NCBI RefSeq assembly: GCF_013409625.1
Contig: NZ_JACCBF010000001.1
Span: 1,739,001-1,803,000 of the forward strand
Reading direction: 5' to 3'
DNA length: 64,000 bases
Source: Nocardioides kongjuensis
Lineage (GTDB): Bacteria > Actinomycetota > Actinomycetes > Propionibacteriales > Nocardioidaceae
The translations under genes and the position numbers were made by a program. Of the stretch, positions 36,042 through 44,161 are shown piece after piece. How positions within the stretch are numbered: position 1 is the stretch's first letter; each line of letters starts with the position of its first letter. Under the pieces are notes generated by a model. It worked only from the letters and a program-made list of their open reading frames with translations, ran no database searches and was not told the origin of the DNA.

Positions 36042-37235
36042 GTGAAGGCTCTGCTGCTCGAGAACATCCATCCGGCCGCCGTCGAGACCCTGGAGGCCCG
36101 GGGCTACGAGGTGGAGCTGCGGCCGGGCTCCCTGTCCGAGGACGAGCTGATCGCCGCCCTGCCCGGGGTGCAGCTGCTCGGCGTGCGGTCCAACACGAAC
36201 GTGACCGCGAAGGTCCTCGAGTCCGCGCCGGACCTCGTCGCCGTCGGCTGCTTCTGCATCGGCACCAACCAGGTCGACCTGAAGACCGCTGCCGCCAAGG
36301 GCATCGGCGTGTTCAACGCGCCGTACTCCAACACCCGCAGCGTCGTCGAGCTGGTCATCGCCGAGATCATCGCCCTCGCCCGCCGCCTTCCGGAGAAGAC
36401 CCAGCGCATGCACGAGGGCGTCTGGGACAAGTCGGCCAAGGGCAGCCACGAGGTTCGTGGCCGCACGCTGGGCATCGTCGGCTACGGCAACATCGGCACC
36501 CAGCTCTCCACCGTCGCCGAGGCCCTCGGCTTCAACGTCGTCTTCTACGACAGCGCCGACCGCCCGGCCCACGGCACCGCCCGTCGCGTCCGGTCGCTCA
36601 AGGAGCTGCTCGAGGTCTCCGACGTCGTCAGCCTCCACGTCGACGGCCGCCCCGGCAACGCCGGCTTCTTCGGCGCCGCCGAGTTCGCCGCCATGAAGCC
36701 GCGGGCGCTGTTCATCAACGCCTCGCGCGGCATGGTGGTCGACTACGAGGCGCTTCGCGACCACCTCGTCTCCGGCCACATCGCCGGTGCCGCGGTCGAC
36801 GTCTTCCCGGCCGAGCCCAAGGCCCAGGGCGACCCGTTCGACTCGGTGCTGCGTGGCCTCGACAACGTCATCCTCACGCCCCACATCGGTGGCTCCACGC
36901 AGGAGGCGCAGGAGGAGATCGGCTGGTTCGTCGCCGAGAAGCTCGCCCGCTTCGCCCTCGAGGGCAGCACCGCGCTCTCCGTGAACCTGCCCGCCGTGCA
37001 GCCGCCCGACCTGCCCACCGGACGTCGCCTCGGCCTGCTGCACCACAACGTCCCCGGTGTCCTGGCGGACCTCAACGCCACCTTCGCCGAGGCCGGCGAC
37101 AACGTGGTCGACCAGCTCCTGTCCACCAAGGACGGCCTCGGCTACGTCGTCATCGACGCCGCCGAGCCCCTCTCCACCGCTGCCCTCGACCGGCTCCGCG
37201 CCGCCGAGTACGCCGTGTGGGCGCGCACCTGGTGA
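36042..37235 (+). CDS. serA: D-3-phosphoglycerate dehydrogenase
   Basis: A 397-aa NAD-dependent enzyme for the first step of serine synthesis. The Rossmann motif is LGIVGYGNIGTQL; the catalytic Arg is in INASRGMVVD, and the Glu/His pair in VFPAEP and TPHIGGST. A C-terminal ACT-like domain follows (about 320-397, HHNVPGVLADLNATFAEAG), so serine feedback is likely. It lacks the extra ~130-residue domain of the mycobacterial long form. The GTG start is leaderless by position. The 7-bp hairpin at 37260-37277 is a weak candidate terminator. Confidence 0.93.
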   Translation: MKALLLENIHPAAVETLEARGYEVELRPGSLSEDELIAALPGVQLLGVRSNTNVTAKVLESAPDLVAVGCFCIGTNQVDLKTAAAKGIGVFNAPYSNTRSVVELVIAEIIALARRLPEKTQRMHEGVWDKSAKGSHEVRGRTLGIVGYGNIGTQLSTVAEALGFNVVFYDSADRPAHGTARRVRSLKELLEVSDVVSLHVDGRPGNAGFFGAAEFAAMKPRALFINASRGMVVDYEALRDHLVSGHIAGAAVDVFPAEPKAQGDPFDSVLRGLDNVILTPHIGGSTQEAQEEIGWFVAEKLARFALEGSTALSVNLPAVQPPDLPTGRRLGLLHHNVPGVLADLNATFAEAGDNVVDQLLSTKDGLGYVVIDAAEPLSTAALDRLRAAEYAVWARTW

Positions 37236-37259
37236 CCACCTGAGGGCCTGTCCACACCT

Positions 37260-37277
37260 CGCCACCTGCCGGTGGCG
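37260..37277 (+). terminator. Weak hairpin after serA
   Basis: CGCCACC (37260-37266) pairs with GGTGGCG (37271-37277) over a 4-nt loop, 25 bp after serA; no T-run follows. Confidence 0.3.
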
Positions 37278-37348
37278 CCTGCCGCCCGGATCGGGATAGC
37301 GTCACCAACGCGTCCCCGGTCCGGGCGCTGCAATTCTCGGGAGGACCC

Positions 37349-37927
37349 TTGGCCACGACGATCCGCGCCGCCGTCGCGATGCTGGTGCTGCTCCTGCTGT
37401 CCGGGTGCTCGGACGGCAACGCATCGCCGCGCGACCCGTCCTCCACGTGGAGCCCGACGGGCACGATGCAGACCCCCACCTCGGCCGCGCCGGATCCGGT
37501 CGAGCCGCAGCTGCCTGCTGCGGCGAAGGAGGCGAGCGAGGCCGGGGCGCGGGCGTTCATCGCCTACTACTGGGACTTGATCAACTACGCCCAGGTCACC
37601 GGGGACGTGAAGGCGCTCAGGTCGGTGTCGGGGCCCCACTGCAACGGCTGCAAGGCGGGGATCCGAGGCGTCCGGGAGCTTTACGCGGAAGGCGGACATA
37701 TCGAGGGCGGCGGCTACTCAGTTCACCTCGTCAAGGTGAACCAGCTCAAGAGCACAAACCCATCTCACTTCGCATTCGAGGCCAAGTTGTCGGCTACGAC
37801 CGACGAGCAGACTGTCATTGCGGGCGACGGCACCTCGACGACGAATCCCGTTGCGACCTCGACCGTCGTAGTCGCCGTGCTCTGGTTGGATTCGCAGTGG
37901 CGTCTGGAAGCGATGCAAGTGTCGTGA
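37349..37927 (+). CDS. DUF6318 family lipoprotein
   Basis: A 192-aa secreted lipoprotein. The signal peptide ends in the lipobox LLSGC (Cys at about residue 20), followed by a Ser/Thr/Pro-rich spacer and the DUF6318 domain (about 65-192) with AYYWDLINYAQVTGD, SVSGPHCNGCKAGI and VVVAVLWLDSQWRLEAMQV. The start is a TTG at 37349, preceded by GGGAGGA 5 nt upstream. The 3' half has visibly lower GC (about 55% in places) than its neighbours, suggesting foreign origin. Its stop overlaps the GTG of the next gene. Confidence 0.82.
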   Translation: MATTIRAAVAMLVLLLLSGCSDGNASPRDPSSTWSPTGTMQTPTSAAPDPVEPQLPAAAKEASEAGARAFIAYYWDLINYAQVTGDVKALRSVSGPHCNGCKAGIRGVRELYAEGGHIEGGGYSVHLVKVNQLKSTNPSHFAFEAKLSATTDEQTVIAGDGTSTTNPVATSTVVVAVLWLDSQWRLEAMQVS

Positions 37928-38646
37928 GGGGCCTCCTAGCCGCTGCAGTTGCCCTCGGGTTTGTGCAACAGACCTCCGTGGCTGTCGCTGACGATGACAC
38001 AGGCACAGGAACTTCGGGCGCTGGGTTCTGGATCCAGAAGGTCCACCATGGGCAGAACGGCCATAGCGACAGCGGACACGCAGTCCGCGGCGACGAGGCC
38101 AAGTCGCAGCCGGTGCTGATTGGCAATGGGGCATGCAGTGCAGCTGATCCGGTGGCGGGCGAGTTTCTCGACGCCAGCTTCTGCTCCAGTGATGAGAAGC
38201 CTGTCATCACTGTCGCCGACGTCCAGAAGGCCTTCGCCGAACTCCCCCTCAGCGCCGGCGCCCTGGTCATCCAGCCACCCGACGGCCTGACCCTGGTCAA
38301 CTTCAAGACCAACTTCTACACGACCACCACCACACCCACCACCGCGACCGTCACCCTCCTCGGGCAACCCGTCACCCTCGAGGCCACGCCTGCCACCTAC
38401 ACCTGGCACTTCGGCGACGGCGACAGCACGAGCACCACCGAACCCGGCGCGCCGTACCCGAAGCTCACCGTCACCCACAGCTACAAGCTCAAGGGCGACT
38501 ACCAGCCGAGCCTGTCGACCACCTACACCGGCCGCTACAAGCTCGCCGACGGCCCCTGGCAGAGCATCCCCGGCACCGTCACCATCGACGGCCCGCCCCA
38601 ACCCCTGCGCGCCATCGAGGCCGAGCCCAAGCTGGTCGGGTACTGA
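37924..38646 (+). CDS. Secreted PKD-domain protein
   Basis: A 240-aa exported protein. A signal peptide covers about residues 1-24 (cleavage after SVAVA). The middle, to about residue 95, is lower in GC and has one Cys pair; the rest is GC-rich and Thr-rich and carries a PKD-like fold with TWHFGDGDSTST and TVTHSYKLKGDY. The GTG at 37924 overlaps the DUF6318 stop as GTGA. The abrupt composition change near 38210 suggests a variable N-terminal part joined to a conserved C-terminal cassette. Function unknown; possibly a surface protein acting with the lipoprotein. Confidence 0.75.
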   Translation: MRGLLAAAVALGFVQQTSVAVADDDTGTGTSGAGFWIQKVHHGQNGHSDSGHAVRGDEAKSQPVLIGNGACSAADPVAGEFLDASFCSSDEKPVITVADVQKAFAELPLSAGALVIQPPDGLTLVNFKTNFYTTTTTPTTATVTLLGQPVTLEATPATYTWHFGDGDSTSTTEPGAPYPKLTVTHSYKLKGDYQPSLSTTYTGRYKLADGPWQSIPGTVTIDGPPQPLRAIEAEPKLVGY

Positions 38647-38655
38647 ACCCCGGTC

Positions 38656-39981
38656 TCAGGCGGCGTGGTCGAGGAGCAGTTGGGTGACCATGATGTCGGC
38701 GCGGGTGGGTTCCTCACCGGCCGGTGGGCTGGTGATGCGTCGTGTGCCGGTCGGGTCGACCAGGTAGTGGGCCCCGTAGGGATCGCGCCAGACCACGATC
38801 CCGGGGAACGGATGTCGCACCTGCCAACCCGCATGGGTCTTGATCCGGTGATGAGTCCTGGTCAGCGGCCCCAGGTTCCCGATCCCGGTGACCCCACCCT
38901 GCGCGTACGGGACCGCGTGGTCCAGGTCCATCCGCCTCGACGTGTTCGCCGCGAACGGGAACACGTCCGCGGGATGGACCAGCCGCACCGCCTCCCGCAG
39001 CCGCGCCGGGATCTCGTAGGCATCGACCGGCGCCATCCCCGCCACGTCCAGCACCGGCGTGACCTGCACCCTGGCCGCGGTGTCGGCCAACATCTCCATC
39101 ACCCGGCCGACCGTGACCGGGCCGTGGCCCTCCAGCCGGGCGATCGGGGAGTCGGCGTAGAGGTGCAGGTAGACCTTGACCCGCACCTTGACCGGACCCA
39201 CCGACTCATCGAGCCCACGGTCAGGATCCGGGTGGGCGGCCGGGTTGAGCAACAGCGCCGCGGCGGCGACCCGACGATCGTTGACCACGGCGTCGGGCAT
39301 CGACTCCTTCAACCGCTCCGCGACCGCGGTCACCGCGGCATCGATCCCCGCGATCGTGACCGCATCCCCCTTGATCACGAACGTGGCCATGCCGTGCTTG
39401 TTGACCCGTGAGGCCCGGGCACACCGCTCCTTGGCCGCGGCCTCCTCACGAGCCCGCGCCAGTTCCGGCGCCGCAGCCGCGACCTTGCCCTCGACCAGCA
39501 GCTCGAAGCGCGACCACGCCAACCGGCCATCGGCGGCCTCGACCACCTCACCATCGACCCACGCCGCTTCCGCCTCGGACAGGTCGCGGGTCGCACCCGC
39601 GACCCAGCGGGCGTGTGTCACCCGCACCGTCCCGGCCCGCACATCGGCCCACAGGCGGGGCAGACGCAGGTGCAGGTCGACCGCGTCCGCGATCAACCTC
39701 CGCGCGCCATGGGGGCTGGTCTGGATCCGGGCACCGAACGCCGCCGCGGCGTGCTCGGTGACCAACGGTGTCCCCACCCCACCGGCACGGCGTGCACGCG
39801 CCCGACCCCGACGATCAGCGGCAGGAAGCCGGTCGGGATGGTGCAGCACCGCCCACTGGTAGGCCGCGGCCAGGATCTCGCGCTCCGCCGCCAGACGCGC
39901 AGCATGAGCAGCCTCGACGACGTCGAGAACTCCCGCTGCCGGCAGACCCGCCAGGTCCGCCACCGCCCGATCGGTGACCAT
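38656..39981 (-). CDS. DUF222/HNH endonuclease signature protein (13E12 type)
   Basis: A 441-aa protein of the DUF222 plus HNH family, often multicopy in actinobacteria (REP13E12-like in mycobacteria). The DUF222 part (about 15-310) includes the AAEREILAAAYQWA and VTHARWVAGAT regions; the HNH site is MDLDHAVPYAQGG, then NLGPLTRTHHRIKTH (about 375-410). The ATG at 39981 is preferred over the GTG at 40044. It converges on the PKD gene 9 bp away. A DNase or mobile-element role is inferred from the family only. Confidence 0.85.
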   Translation of the reverse strand: MVTDRAVADLAGLPAAGVLDVVEAAHAARLAAEREILAAAYQWAVLHHPDRLPAADRRGRARARRAGGVGTPLVTEHAAAAFGARIQTSPHGARRLIADAVDLHLRLPRLWADVRAGTVRVTHARWVAGATRDLSEAEAAWVDGEVVEAADGRLAWSRFELLVEGKVAAAAPELARAREEAAAKERCARASRVNKHGMATFVIKGDAVTIAGIDAAVTAVAERLKESMPDAVVNDRRVAAAALLLNPAAHPDPDRGLDESVGPVKVRVKVYLHLYADSPIARLEGHGPVTVGRVMEMLADTAARVQVTPVLDVAGMAPVDAYEIPARLREAVRLVHPADVFPFAANTSRRMDLDHAVPYAQGGVTGIGNLGPLTRTHHRIKTHAGWQVRHPFPGIVVWRDPYGAHYLVDPTGTRRITSPPAGEEPTRADIMVTQLLLDHAA

Positions 39982-40053
39982 GACGACAGCCCACCACGAG
40001 GGTCCGACACAAACGCCGTGCGTCGTCCACAACGCTCCGTCCACACTGGCCCG

Positions 40054-40452
40054 ATGGCAGACGTGCAGATCACCGCTGTCGACGAGCGGAGCAGCAGCTG
40101 GGAGGACGACCGCCCGCGGTTCCGGGTCTACGTCCAGGACACCGGACGTCCGGCGGACGTCCGGGCATCAGCCACGACGTGGACCTACGACGTCACGGGG
40201 GCCGACGTGCTCCAGGTTGTCGACTGGGCGCAGCGGGAGGCGACGGGTAGCCGAACGTACGCGATCGCCCTGGTGGTCGATGAGGGGCGCGGGCTGGTCT
40301 GGCTGGTCGGCGCGGACGCCAACAGCACGAGCCACGTGCCGGCCGAGGTCGACGCCCAGCGCCGGATGCGCGCACGACGTACGACGCCGGTCGGCATTCC
40401 GGCCCAGGACCGGATGCCGACCGGCGTCCGTGCGCACGGAGGCGACTCCTAG
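40054..40452 (+). CDS. Hypothetical protein
   Basis: A 132-aa protein I do not recognise. The start [18 protein letters not shown] is an ATG at 40054 with a weak CACACT hexamer 6 nt upstream. Alternating strands ([28 protein letters not shown]) point to a small beta-rich domain, and a short basic tail follows. It is divergent from the HNH gene and converges on speB with a 4-bp overlap. Confidence 0.65.
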   Translation: MADVQITAVDERSSSWEDDRPRFRVYVQDTGRPADVRASATTWTYDVTGADVLQVVDWAQREATGSRTYAIALVVDEGRGLVWLVGADANSTSHVPAEVDAQRRMRARRTTPVGIPAQDRMPTGVRAHGGDS

Positions 40453-41387
40453 GCGGGCTTGCCCGGCAGCACCGAGAGCAGCTCGTAGGCCACGTGGGCG
40501 GCGGCGATGCCCGTGATCTCGGCGTGGTCGTACGCCGGGGACACCTCGACGATGTCGGCGCCGACGACGTTGAGGCCCTCGAGGCCGCGCAGCACCTCGA
40601 GCAGCTGGGCGCTGGAGAGGCCGCCGGCCTCGGGCGTGCCGGTGCCCGGGGCGAAGGCGGGGTCGAGGACGTCGATGTCGAGCGACACGTAGACCGGGCG
40701 GTCACCGAGGCGCTCGCGCATCCGGTTGATGATGTCGTCGATGGGCGAGCGCACGAAGTCGCGGGCGTGGACGGCGGAGAAGCCGAGCGCCTCGGACTCG
40801 TCGAGGTCGAGCTTGCTGTAGAGCGGCCCACGGATGCCCATGTGCATCGCGTGGCTGAAGTCGATCAGCCCCTCCTCGGACGCGCGGCGGAACGGCGTGC
40901 CGTGGGTGTACGGCGCCCCGAAGTAGGTGTCCCACGTGTCGAGGTGCGCGTCGAAGTGGAGCACGGCGATCGGCCCGTGCCGCTCGGCCTGGACCCGCAG
41001 GAGCGGCAGGGCGATGGTGTGGTCTCCACCGATGGTGAGCAGGGTGCGCGAGGTACCGGACAGCTCGCGGGCGCCGGTCTCGATCGAGGCGATCGCCTCG
41101 TCCAGCGAGAACGGGTTGGCACCGAGGTCGCCGGCGTCGGCGACCTGCGCGCGGTCGAACGGCTCGGTGTCGTTGGCCGGGTTGTAGGGCCGCAGCAGGC
41201 GCGAGGACTGGCGGATGTGGTTCGGGCCGAAGCGCGCGCCGGGACGGTAGGAGACACCGCCGTCGAAGGGCACGCCCCACACGACGGTGTCGGCGTCACC
41301 GACGTCGCTGAGTCGCGGCAGGCGGGCGAAGGTGGTGTCTCCCGCGTACCGCGGGATCTGGGTCGCGTCGACGGGTCCGACGGTCAT
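40449..41387 (-). CDS. speB: Agmatinase
   Basis: A 312-aa ureohydrolase that splits agmatine to putrescine and urea; related guanidine/guanidinobutyrase activities are possible. The binuclear Mn sites are visible as [14 protein letters not shown] and SLDIDVLDP. The ATG at 41387 follows an AGGGAGG ribosome site by about 6 nt. It lies downstream of, and in the same direction as, a PucR regulator (114-bp gap) containing three TCCAAT half-sites. Together with the gab operon it could feed polyamine or guanidino nitrogen towards GABA; that link is inference. Confidence 0.92.
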   Translation of the reverse strand: MTVGPVDATQIPRYAGDTTFARLPRLSDVGDADTVVWGVPFDGGVSYRPGARFGPNHIRQSSRLLRPYNPANDTEPFDRAQVADAGDLGANPFSLDEAIASIETGARELSGTSRTLLTIGGDHTIALPLLRVQAERHGPIAVLHFDAHLDTWDTYFGAPYTHGTPFRRASEEGLIDFSHAMHMGIRGPLYSKLDLDESEALGFSAVHARDFVRSPIDDIINRMRERLGDRPVYVSLDIDVLDPAFAPGTGTPEAGGLSSAQLLEVLRGLEGLNVVGADIVEVSPAYDHAEITGIAAAHVAYELLSVLPGKPA

Positions 41388-41465
41388 GCTGCGCCTCCCT
41401 GGCTGGTCGCTTCTCGGCTCCGCCCAGCGTGAGCCACCGCACGTCCGGACGGGAGAGGTCTATCA

Positions 41466-41502
41466 TCCAATGTCGACCAAGGGCATTGGACGATCCTCCA
41501 AT
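41466..41502. promoter_or_regulatory. Repeated TCCAAT operator half-sites upstream of speB
   Basis: TCCAATG (41466-41472), CATTGGA (41484-41490, inverted) and TCCAAT (41497-41502), the last overlapping the pucR stop codon. They resemble the TTGG-containing boxes of other PucR regulators. Confidence 0.55.
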
Positions 41503-42854
41503 CAGGACAGGGCCCGCAACGCGAGGAACAGGTCGACCCGGTCTGCGGTCGAGGCCAGCGAGCGGCCGGTCAGCTCCTCGACCCGCTTCATCCGGTGCCG
41601 CAGCGTGTTGATGTGCACGTGCAGCGCGTCGGCCGTGTCCTGCCACCGCCCGCCGCCGTCGAGGAAGGCACGCAGGGTCGCGACCAGCTCGGTCCCGCGG
41701 TCGCGGTCGCTGTCGAGCACCCCACCGAGCACGGTCCGGGCGAGCGCCTCCAGCACGGCGGGGTCCTGCGCCGCGAGCAGCACGGCCGGGCTGGCCAGCT
41801 CCTCGTGGGTCAGCCAGCCCTCGACCCCGCGCGCCACCAGCGCGTCGGCGGCGTGCCGCGCCTGGAGCAGGCTCACCCGGAGCTCCCCCGCCGCGGCCGG
41901 CTGCCCGACGCCGACGTACCCGGCGACCGGCACCCGCGCGACGTCCTCGCCCACGAGGCACACGACGTCGTCGGCCCGCTCGACGATGAGGTACGGCGCC
42001 AGCGCGGCGTCGACCGCGTCCGGCCCCACACCGCGGGCGACCAGGCAGCGCAGCGTGCGGTCGAGCGGGACCCCGAGTGCCTCGAGCCGTGCGGTCACCG
42101 CGGGCGCGGGCACGCCGGTGGCGATCCACTCGACGACCTCCCACGCGTAGCGTTGCTCGGTGGCCCGCACGGCACGCTCCCGCTCCAGCTCCAGGGCCAG
42201 GAAGGGCATCGCACTGGACACGGCGGCCTGGACGTCGACGTCGAGCTCGGCCAGCGGGCGTGGCAGCACCAGCGACGCATCGGCGAGGCCCTCGCCGATC
42301 AGGGTGACCGGACAGCCGCCCACGGGGACCGGGCCGTGGGTCGTCGTACCGGCGACGACGGCGACCTCGATACCGAGCCGACGGCGCAGCACGCGCAGCA
42401 CGGAGTCGACCCCGCGCTCGGCCCGCAGCGCCGCGACGATGGCGCCGTGGTGCTCCAGCTGGCGGCGCAGCGGCGCCTCCCACTCGACCCGCTTGGCGGC
42501 GACGAACACCTCGGCCAGCCGGACGAAGGGGACGGCCACGGGCACGGCGAAGCAGGCCAGCCCGCGCTCGTGGGCTGCGGCGACCAGGTCGGCCGGCGGC
42601 TCGTCGTCCGGCGCGAGCCGACCGAAGCCGACGGCGATCGCGCCCGCGTCCGCGACCTTCGACAGCCAGGCCGCGGGCGTCTGGCCGAGCCGCTGCCAGG
42701 CACCGGTGGTGAGCACGACCTCGCCGCCGCGGAGGAACTCGCCGGGGTCGGCGACCTCGATGCTGTGCACCATGCGGACCTCGCGGTCCGGCGCACCGGC
42801 GACCAGCACCTCGAGCCCCAGGGACGGATCGTCGAGCAGCTCGTGGAGTAGCAC
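41502..42854 (-). CDS. PucR family regulator of agmatinase
   Basis: A 450-aa PucR-type regulator. The N-terminal PucR domain is VLLHELLDDPSLGLEVL, then VADPGEFLRGGEVVLTTG; the C-terminal HTH_30 is DTADALHVHINTLRHRMKR followed by VEELTGRSLAS. The GTG at 42854 is chosen because it directly precedes the domain; the longer open frame overlaps the GlxA-like gene and is unlikely. It is co-directional with speB and most likely controls it, binding TCCAAT half-sites in between. Confidence 0.82.
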   Translation of the reverse strand: MLLHELLDDPSLGLEVLVAGAPDREVRMVHSIEVADPGEFLRGGEVVLTTGAWQRLGQTPAAWLSKVADAGAIAVGFGRLAPDDEPPADLVAAAHERGLACFAVPVAVPFVRLAEVFVAAKRVEWEAPLRRQLEHHGAIVAALRAERGVDSVLRVLRRRLGIEVAVVAGTTTHGPVPVGGCPVTLIGEGLADASLVLPRPLAELDVDVQAAVSSAMPFLALELERERAVRATEQRYAWEVVEWIATGVPAPAVTARLEALGVPLDRTLRCLVARGVGPDAVDAALAPYLIVERADDVVCLVGEDVARVPVAGYVGVGQPAAAGELRVSLLQARHAADALVARGVEGWLTHEELASPAVLLAAQDPAVLEALARTVLGGVLDSDRDRGTELVATLRAFLDGGGRWQDTADALHVHINTLRHRMKRVEELTGRSLASTADRVDLFLALRALS

Positions 42855-42865
42855 CTCTCCCCCGC

Positions 42866-43807
42866 TCAGCAGGCGAACTGCCGGCGGTAGCTCTGCGGGC
42901 TGACCCCGCGCACGCGCACGAAGTGGTGGCGCAGCGTCGCGGCGTTGCCGAAGCCGACCTCCGAGGCGATCCACTCGACCGGCTGCTCGGTGCGCTCCAG
43001 CAGCTCCTCGGCGGCGTTGACCCGCTGCCGGGTGACCCAGTGGTGGGGCGTGGTGCCGGTCTCGTCGCGGAACCGCCGCGCGAAGGTGCGCGGCGACATC
43101 AGCGCGCGCTTGGCGAGCGCCTCGACGGAGTGGTCCTCGCCGAGGTTCTCCAGGATCCAGGTGAGCAGCGGGCGCAGGGTGTCGGCCTCGCAGTCGGGAA
43201 CCGCTCGGGCGATGTACTGGGCCTGTCCCCCGTCACGGTACGGCGGCACGACGGCCCGACGCGCGACGACGTTGGCGATCGCGGCGCCGTGCTCCTGGCG
43301 CCAGATGTGCAGCGCGGCGTCGAGGCCGGCCGCGCTGCCGGCGCCGGTGACGACCTGGCCGGCGTCGACGTAGAGCACCTCGGGGATGACCTTGGCGAGC
43401 GGGTACTCCCGCTGCAACCGCTCGGTGTGCATCCAGTGCGTCGTGCACTCGCGGCCGTCGAGCAGGCCGGCCTGGCCGAGCACGAAGGAGCCGCTGCACA
43501 CCGACATCAGCCGTGCACCTCGCTCTGCCGCGGCGCGGATCGCGTCGACGACCACGTCGGAAGCGACACCGCCCTTGATCGCCGGGATGGCGACCAGGTC
43601 GGCCTCGGCCACGCGGTCCAGGCCGTGCGCGGCCTGCATCGTGAAGCCCATCGAGGTGCGCATCGGACGGTCGTCCTCGGCGCACACGGCGAAGTCGATC
43701 GGGGGTACTCCGTCCTCGGTGCGGTCGATCCCGAAGGCCTCGCAGAGGATCCCCAGCTCGAAGGGGGCGACGCCGTCGAAGGCGATGACGGCCACGTTGG
43801 TCAGCAC
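42866..43807 (-). CDS. GlxA family (DJ-1/PfpI-AraC) transcriptional regulator
   Basis: A 313-aa regulator. Residues 1-190 form a DJ-1/PfpI-like sensor with the nucleophile-elbow segment SVCSGSFVLGQAGLL; residues 210-313 are an AraC HTH (MSPRTFARRFRDETGTTPHHW, EVGFGNAATLRHHFVRVRG). Family members respond to small amine or choline-type metabolites in some species; the ligand here is unknown. The GTG at 43807 has GACAGT 6 nt upstream, whose -35 zone falls on the TGGCAGAAAA repeat. It lies 11 bp before the PucR gene of speB. Confidence 0.85.
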   Translation of the reverse strand: MLTNVAVIAFDGVAPFELGILCEAFGIDRTEDGVPPIDFAVCAEDDRPMRTSMGFTMQAAHGLDRVAEADLVAIPAIKGGVASDVVVDAIRAAAERGARLMSVCSGSFVLGQAGLLDGRECTTHWMHTERLQREYPLAKVIPEVLYVDAGQVVTGAGSAAGLDAALHIWRQEHGAAIANVVARRAVVPPYRDGGQAQYIARAVPDCEADTLRPLLTWILENLGEDHSVEALAKRALMSPRTFARRFRDETGTTPHHWVTRQRVNAAEELLERTEQPVEWIASEVGFGNAATLRHHFVRVRGVSPQSYRRQFAC

Positions 43808-43828
43808 CCGACCACTGTCGCAGCCGAC

Positions 43829-43901
43829 TGGCAGAAAATCAACGCAGGCCGTCTTTTCTGCCACTGGTGGCAGGATCCGGACAGGAGCAGGATTTCTGCC
43901 A
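43829..43901. promoter_or_regulatory. Three TTTCTGCCA half-sites upstream of the GlxA-type gene
   Basis: TGGCAGAAAA (43829-43838) and TTTTCTGCCA (43854-43863) form a perfect 10-bp inverted repeat; a third TTTCTGCCA (43893-43901) ends on the ATG of the small ORF. Confidence 0.6.
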
Positions 43902-44161
43902 TGACCACTGCGCTGATCCTCCTCCTGCTCCTCGCGGGCCTCGGTGCCCTCCTCACCTGGACCCGCCACGACGGCCTCGACGCCGACCACGGCCCCGACG
44001 CCGACCGCGCCGCGGCTCACCGCCCGCGCAGGCTCAGCCTCACCGAGCTCGCCGGGGTGACCGGATCCGCCGAGCCCGGCCGGCCCACGCGGACCTCGAC
44101 CCGCCGTCGCGGCGCTGCCGAGCTGCGGCACTTCACGACCACCTCCAGCAACGCCGCCTGA
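43901..44161 (+). CDS. Hypothetical small membrane protein
   Basis: An 86-aa ORF from ATG 43901: a single hydrophobic N-terminal helix (MTTALILLLLLAGLGALLTW) and a polar, Arg/Thr-rich tail. It is divergent from the GlxA-type regulator and its start overlaps the third operator half-site, so it may be a regulatory target. The last 145 bp are antisense to the arylsulfotransferase gene, so it may end sooner or be spurious. Confidence 0.4.
   Translation: MTTALILLLLLAGLGALLTWTRHDGLDADHGPDADRAAAHRPRRLSLTELAGVTGSAEPGRPTRTSTRRRGAAELRHFTTTSSNAA

Noticed and set aside
37260..37277. serA 3' hairpin as a strong terminator
   Set aside because: Only a 7-bp stem and no T-run; listed as weak only.
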